Source of the DNA: Acidimicrobiales bacterium
GTDB taxonomy: Bacteria > Actinomycetota > Acidimicrobiia > Acidimicrobiales > MedAcidi-G1
DNA length: 47,195 bases
Assembly (NCBI GenBank): GCA_030748555.1
Contig: JASMLT010000008.1
Location: forward strand, 1 to 47,195
Direction: 5' to 3'
Shown here: piece by piece, positions 42,974 to 47,195 of the stretch
Layout of the letters: each line of letters opens with the position of its first letter
Numbering within the stretch: position 1 is the first letter of the stretch
The notes under the pieces: generated by a model
Databases searched by the model: none
What the model was told of the DNA's origin: nothing
Seen by the model: the letters and a program-made list of their open reading frames with translations, nothing else
Made by a program: the position numbers and the translations under genes

Positions 42974-44220
42974 AGAAGTCCTTCTAACCTCAGCAGTTCA
43001 ATAAGCTCCGAAGGTTGATCAGGAAGGGCTTTGAACTGTTCAACGTATTTTTCAGAGTTGTCCATTTTTCCAAAAATCTTTGCTTCGACTACTGCTTTAT
43101 AAGCGATTGCATAAGGATCTTGTGGATTGATTTCAAGAGAAATATCCAAAGAGATTAAACTCAATTCTGCCAACTGTGGATCACCAGATATAGCCAGCAA
43201 CCAACCGCGATGGGCGTAAAGTGAAGAATTTGTTGGGTCATTTTCAGTACCTGAATCAAGGAGTTCTAGAGCCATAAGTAAATCCCCGTTTCGTGCAAGC
43301 TCGCTCGAAACACTTTCACGGAATCGACTAGATGCAAGTAGGTCTCTGATAACAGGTGCGGAATTTAAAGAGTCTAGAAGTAAAAGATCTTCAGACGCTT
43401 CTAATATCTTTCCTCCCCTGAAATTTATAATTGCGCGAAAAGCTCTGGCATCTGGATACGACGGGTCAAATGTTATAGAACTTTCTATATCGGAAAGAGA
43501 GCTTTCCAATTCTCCACCGAGCCATAGCATCCAACCTCTGTAAGCAAGTGCTTCAGCGTTTGAAGGTTGCAGTTCAAGAACTTGATCATAAATTTCCATT
43601 GCCTCTTCTCTGGGAGCTACCGATGCCTCGACCAACAAAGTTCTTGGCGACATTCTGATTTCACCTGATATTGAATCTCCAGGATTCCTACTACCTGCTG
43701 TTTTGGCTACTAGGAAACCTGACCCGATCGCCACGACACAAACCAAAGAAACCCACATCCATTTGGGCGAGTTTTCTATAAAAGGAGACCTCCCTCTTGA
43801 TTTATCGATATTTTTCTCTTTACCCACCCATGAGAATAAAATTAGTACTGTTCCAAAAAGAGCAACTACACCCGCAGTTACTGGTATCACCCAAACAAGC
43901 CCGGTGAGCCCGTCGCCTTTTGGGTTGTAATCAATGTCTTCACCAAATTTTGATACCAAAAAATTTCTTATATCTCCATCTGATGAGCCACCATCCACCA
44001 TCGTGGAAATGGTTGCTCGGATAGTTTTTGCTACTGGGACATCTGATTCAGCTAGAGATTGACCATCACAGACAGGGCAAGCAAAATCAGCTGCAAGGCT
44101 GCTGACTCGTTCAGAATTTGTTAAAGGTGGACTTTCTGAGACTACGGAAAAAGTGAGGGATAAAGCCGCCACTATGAGAAACAAAACCCAAATTAAATGA
44201 TGTATCTTGAAACTCTTCAT
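42970..44220 (-). CDS. CcmH-type cytochrome c maturation protein fused to a CcmI-like TPR domain
   Basis: The 416-residue product has an N-terminal membrane segment (10-27), then a CcmH domain with the redox pair CPVCDGQS (Cys48, Cys51) and SEDGDIRNFLV-type residues. Two further membrane helices follow at about 105-130 and 153-171, and then a TPR-like region (ALAYRGWMLWLGGELESSLSDIESSI; AHRGWLLAISGDPQLAE) as in CcmI. In System I the two parts handle apocytochrome reduction and delivery for haem attachment at the membrane outer face. Overlaps ccmG by 4 nt (ATGA). A single chain for both roles is consistent with a CycH/CcmH fusion. Confidence 0.88.
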   Translation of the reverse strand: MKSFKIHHLIWVLFLIVAALSLTFSVVSESPPLTNSERVSSLAADFACPVCDGQSLAESDVPVAKTIRATISTMVDGGSSDGDIRNFLVSKFGEDIDYNPKGDGLTGLVWVIPVTAGVVALFGTVLILFSWVGKEKNIDKSRGRSPFIENSPKWMWVSLVCVVAIGSGFLVAKTAGSRNPGDSISGEIRMSPRTLLVEASVAPREEAMEIYDQVLELQPSNAEALAYRGWMLWLGGELESSLSDIESSITFDPSYPDARAFRAIINFRGGKILEASEDLLLLDSLNSAPVIRDLLASSRFRESVSSELARNGDLLMALELLDSGTENDPTNSSLYAHRGWLLAISGDPQLAELSLISLDISLEINPQDPYAIAYKAVVEAKIFGKMDNSEKYVEQFKALPDQPSELIELLRLEGLL

Positions 44221-44750
44221 TCAGATTTTCTTTTCGCTCTTAAAACCAAGTTCTCAATCTCATTCCTTTTGACTCCGCCCACGATTTTTGCTGAAACAAA
44301 TCCTGCAGGCGAAACAAGATAAGACTCTGGGACAGCCACAACTCCCCAGTCAACCGATATGCGGCCTGTATCACGGGTTAAGACTGGCCACTCTCCACCA
44401 TTTTTCTCAAAAAAAGCTTCTACCGAAATAGGGTCATCGTCAAAAGCAACACTCACGACTCTGACGCCAGTATCTGTGGGTTGACTTTCCGAGAAGGCAA
44501 GCAACTCAGGGTGTTCCTCCACACAAGGAATGCACGTTGTAGAAAAGAAATTGACCAACAACCATCTTCCTTTTACTTCATCAAGACTCCAATAAATACC
44601 CTCAATGGTTTCACCTGAAATCGGTGGGGCCACTTCACCCACTAGGTGAGTTCTTACTCTTTCTTCACCTGACTCACTTGTTGCGAAAATACCCACTAGA
44701 AAAATCGTGACTATGGCAATAACTGTTGATGCGGTCTTAGACGGACTCAT
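44217..44750 (-). CDS. ccmG: CcmG/ResA-like membrane-anchored thioredoxin
   Basis: The 177-residue product has an N-terminal membrane anchor (TASTVIAIVTIFLVGIFA) and a TlpA-like fold with the redox pair Cys73-xx-Cys76 in FFSTTCIPCVEEHPEL. The GVVAVPESYLVSPAG segment carries the cis-Pro and the Glu-rich CcmG loop. It would keep apocytochrome CXXCH cysteines reduced before haem attachment. ATG 44750 is preferred to GTG 44780 because a GGA stretch precedes it; both overlap the end of ccmF. Confidence 0.9.
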   Translation of the reverse strand: MSPSKTASTVIAIVTIFLVGIFATSESGEERVRTHLVGEVAPPISGETIEGIYWSLDEVKGRWLLVNFFSTTCIPCVEEHPELLAFSESQPTDTGVRVVSVAFDDDPISVEAFFEKNGGEWPVLTRDTGRISVDWGVVAVPESYLVSPAGFVSAKIVGGVKRNEIENLVLRAKRKSE

Positions 44751-46710
44751 TGATTTCCAATTCTTGAATATTTTCGTCACTTGATATACCAGACTTTTCA
44801 GAAAAAGTTTTTCTCCTTGAGAGTAAAGAAAAAATAGTCCCTAAAACCATTACACCCCCACCAAACCAAATCCACCAGACCATAGGTTGGATCGTGACCC
44901 TAATTATTGTGTTTTCCTGTTCACTTTCTTCTGGAACGGATAATACGGCTAGCTGAACGTCATCTTTCCAAGTTGAACGTGTAGTTGGGGTTCCAATACT
45001 TCTACCCCCGAATGGAAACTGGTTTATTGAAGGTTTGAATAGCTCATCATCTATAAAAATTTTCGCAATAATTTTGTTCTTTTCCTTGAGCTCCACTCGT
45101 TCGATACCATCAAATTTGAATTCGTGACCCCCTAACACTGCCTGATCACCAATTTGCTCAAATTTAAATTCTGCCTGTCTTAGAAAAGAAGAAGAACACG
45201 CTAACGCCACCGCCAAAATAATCACGCCTAAATGGACCACCATTCCGCCGCCATTTCTCCCAAGCAATCCCATAAATTTACGAGTTCTAAACCCAAATGA
45301 AATTTGCCTAATGGCACTACCGGCTGCAAAACCTCCGAAACCCAAGGCCAGAGTTGGGACAAAACCTCTGCTTCCAACTACAACCCCCACGAGCATCGCC
45401 AATGATCCACAAACAACAGAAGGCGTAAGCCGTTTTGAAAGGACATCAAGTTCGGTTTTACCCCAGGATAAGGCTGGAGCTATGGCCATCATAAACAGTA
45501 AAGCAAAGCCGATAGGCGTTGACATTTTTACAAAATAAGGATTCCCAACAGATATTCGATCTCCATTTAAAGCTTCAACAATCAAGGGGAAGACTGTTCC
45601 AAGAAAAACTACAAAAGCAAAACAACCAAATAAAAGATTGTTAAGTAAAAATGCTCCGGTTCTAGATAATGGTGAGCTAATCGAACCAGGACTTCGCAAA
45701 CTTTCGCCTCTCCATGCAATCAAACCGACACTTGTGATTACCACCAAAAGAAAAAACCCGAGCAGCAGAGGTCCGATGCCTGATTCAGTAAAGGAATGCA
45801 CTGATTCAAGAACACCTGAACGGGTTATAAAAGTGCCAAGGATAGTTAACGAAAATGTTGCACAAAGGAGGGACAGATTCCACACTCTCAACATCCCTTT
45901 TTTTTCTTGAATCATTACAGAATGTAAAAAAGCCGTAGAAGTAAGCCATGGCAAGAAAGAAGCATTCTCAACTGGATCCCAGGCCCAATAGCCGCCCCAT
46001 CCCAAAATCTCATACGACCACCAAGAACCAAGAATTATTCCAAGCGACAAGCACCCCCATGCAATAAGAGTCCACTTTCTGGTCTGCACAAGCCAACCCT
46101 CTCCAACTCTTCCAGTTATCAAAGCGGCAATTGCAAAAGAGAACGGGACCGTCATACCCACATAACCCAGATACAAAATTGGAGGGTGAAACGCCATCAA
46201 AATATGATTTTGTAAAAGTGGATTAGGACCTGGCCCATCGAAGCCTGGCCACGGGTCAAACTCACCAAATGGAAATGCAGGACCTATCAACAATACAAAA
46301 AAGAAAACGCACACTATCGACATAACAGTTATTGCCCATGCGACAAGAGGATCTTCAAGACGGCTCTTAAACCTCCAAACCACTAAACCGAGGTAGCCCA
46401 CAAGGATCAAAACCCACAGCAATATTGAACCTTCAAGCGCTGACCAGAGAGTGGCAACATTAAACAAAGCTGGTGTTCTGGTGCTCCCGTGTTGTGCCAC
46501 ATAAGCAACTGTGAAATCGCGTGTTATCAGCGCTCTTTCCATTACAGCGACTTGGCCTAAAGCAGCGATGAACATAACCAATACTGGAATTTGAACCCGT
46601 GACAGTAAATCTGACCTTTTAACAATCAGCCCATAAATCTGATTACCGACAGCTAGTAAAGCCGCAGCCAAGCCAAGAGCTACAAATGCGGTTCCTAAAT
46701 CTGTATTCAT
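44737..46710 (-). CDS. ccmF: Cytochrome c haem lyase subunit CcmF
   Basis: The 657-residue multi-span product contains the WWD motif WGGYWAWDPVENASFLPWL, which binds haem in System I. The flanking helices (FHPPILYLGYVGMTVPFSFAIAALI and many more) and the His residues expected for CcmF are present. Length matches the family (about 650). It lies between ccmE and ccmG on the minus strand, with a 42-nt gap to ccmE and overlap with ccmG. Confidence 0.96.
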   Translation of the reverse strand: MNTDLGTAFVALGLAAALLAVGNQIYGLIVKRSDLLSRVQIPVLVMFIAALGQVAVMERALITRDFTVAYVAQHGSTRTPALFNVATLWSALEGSILLWVLILVGYLGLVVWRFKSRLEDPLVAWAITVMSIVCVFFFVLLIGPAFPFGEFDPWPGFDGPGPNPLLQNHILMAFHPPILYLGYVGMTVPFSFAIAALITGRVGEGWLVQTRKWTLIAWGCLSLGIILGSWWSYEILGWGGYWAWDPVENASFLPWLTSTAFLHSVMIQEKKGMLRVWNLSLLCATFSLTILGTFITRSGVLESVHSFTESGIGPLLLGFFLLVVITSVGLIAWRGESLRSPGSISSPLSRTGAFLLNNLLFGCFAFVVFLGTVFPLIVEALNGDRISVGNPYFVKMSTPIGFALLFMMAIAPALSWGKTELDVLSKRLTPSVVCGSLAMLVGVVVGSRGFVPTLALGFGGFAAGSAIRQISFGFRTRKFMGLLGRNGGGMVVHLGVIILAVALACSSSFLRQAEFKFEQIGDQAVLGGHEFKFDGIERVELKEKNKIIAKIFIDDELFKPSINQFPFGGRSIGTPTTRSTWKDDVQLAVLSVPEESEQENTIIRVTIQPMVWWIWFGGGVMVLGTIFSLLSRRKTFSEKSGISSDENIQELEINESV

Positions 46711-46752
46711 AATTCTTTATTAGCCAGTTGATTAAGAGCTAGACACAGCATG

Positions 46753-47195
46753 CTATTCACTACTGCAAGACTCTAATTCGGCACGGTCTGAACGGTAATC
46801 GTTGTCATGTTTAACCACCATGCTGTCAGTTTCTATATGCCATCCATCATTTGGTGAATACGGGAGTTTCTCCATATTTGGAGGTTGAATTTCTCTCCAA
46901 ACTCCTTGTAGAACGACTGGAACTCCTGGATTAAACAATTCTGCAGGGTCACCTTCATGAACTATGTCGGAGTAAACCTCTCCTGTACACAAAGTAAAAA
47001 CAAGGACTTGACGGCCAGACAACGTAGTTTCAATAATTCCAGGCTGTGGAGTTCCAATTACACGAAAGCGTCTGTCCTGAAGTTCGGCTCTTTTTTCTAC
47101 TGCTTCATCGACTGGATAAAAAAATAAAGAAGCATTCCCCAACGTCTTAAATAAAACAATAACAACTGTGACCAAAAGTAATACTCCGGCAAATT
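46753..47195 (-). CDS. ccmE: Cytochrome c maturation haem chaperone CcmE (5' end cut by window edge)
   Basis: The frame is open to the right edge. The visible part begins inside a membrane anchor (FAGVLLLVTVVIVLFKTLG), continues with SLFFYPVDEAVEKR, then the beta-barrel segment RFRVIGTPQPGIIETTLSGRQVLVFTL and VPVVLQGVWRE. The C-terminal VVKHDNDYR provides the haem-binding His and Tyr in the His-x-x-x-Tyr arrangement. About 147 residues are visible; the start is outside. It is the first visible gene of the ccm operon. Confidence 0.9.
   Translation of the reverse strand, partial: FAGVLLLVTVVIVLFKTLGNASLFFYPVDEAVEKRAELQDRRFRVIGTPQPGIIETTLSGRQVLVFTLCTGEVYSDIVHEGDPAELFNPGVPVVLQGVWREIQPPNMEKLPYSPNDGWHIETDSMVVKHDNDYRSDRAELESCSSE

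Noticed and set aside
1-47195. CRISPR arrays, transposases, integrases, phage genes, rRNA
   Set aside because: None seen: no regularly spaced repeats, no transposase-like motifs, and only one tRNA found by eye.

Overview
The window looks like a chromosomal segment of a low-GC, gene-dense actinobacterium, most plausibly a marine or uncultured member of the Acidimicrobiia. The actinobacterial signs are a mycothiol-dependent (maleylpyruvate isomerase family) enzyme, the MSMEG_4193 phosphatase / DUF3090 / SCO1664 kinase-like trio, DUF3107, a PdtaS-type histidine kinase, an F420-hydrogenase beta-like protein, and a Rho with a long Ser/acidic/Arg-rich insertion beside rpmE and prfA. Packing is tight: many 1-4 nt overlaps, convergent genes that overlap at their ends, and no gene-free stretch over 300 bases. 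I saw no mobile elements, CRISPR arrays, phage genes or rRNA. Taxonomy is inferred from gene content only.

Layout. (1) 1-9.4 kb, acyl-CoA and redox metabolism: a thiolase-fold (HMG-CoA synthase-like) protein cut by the left edge, a class III CoA-transferase, a Rieske oxygenase, a four-gene operon (acyl-CoA ligase, DsbA-like protein, mycothiol-dependent enzyme, MsrA), and an LLM flavin oxidoreductase abutting a TetR regulator. (2) 9.4-24 kb, housekeeping on the minus strand: argS-lysA-hom-thrC-(phosphoglycerate mutase-like), then rho-rpmE-(unknown)-prfA-prmC-tsaC/sua5-rpiB-(FMN hydroxyacid oxidase). (3) 24-31 kb: a small beta-rich protein, an EamA exporter, a phnDCEE phosphonate/phosphite-type ABC importer, a ROK kinase, a dienelactone hydrolase and tRNA-Arg(CCG). 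(4) 31-41.5 kb: an FrhB-like Fe-S flavoprotein, a lipoprotein, a family 5 uracil-DNA glycosylase, the MSMEG_4193/DUF3090/SCO1664 trio, etfBA, a lipid kinase facing a glycerophosphodiesterase, a PdtaS-like kinase, DUF3107 and Mrp. (5) 41.7-47.2 kb: a SufR-like regulator divergent from mrp, a SixA-like phosphatase, and a System I cytochrome c maturation operon (ccmE-ccmF-ccmG-ccmH/I fusion) cut by the right edge.

The genes most worth follow-up are the phosphoglycerate-mutase-like gene standing where homoserine kinase would be expected in the threonine operon; the kinase-like/phosphatase/DUF3090 trio; the unknown protein between rpmE and prfA; a ROK kinase lacking its zinc cysteines; a nested palindrome between mrp and the SufR-like gene; an 11-bp periodic array upstream of phnD; and a System I cytochrome c operon in what looks like an actinobacterium. 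No wholly new multi-gene system is proven by the sequence alone.
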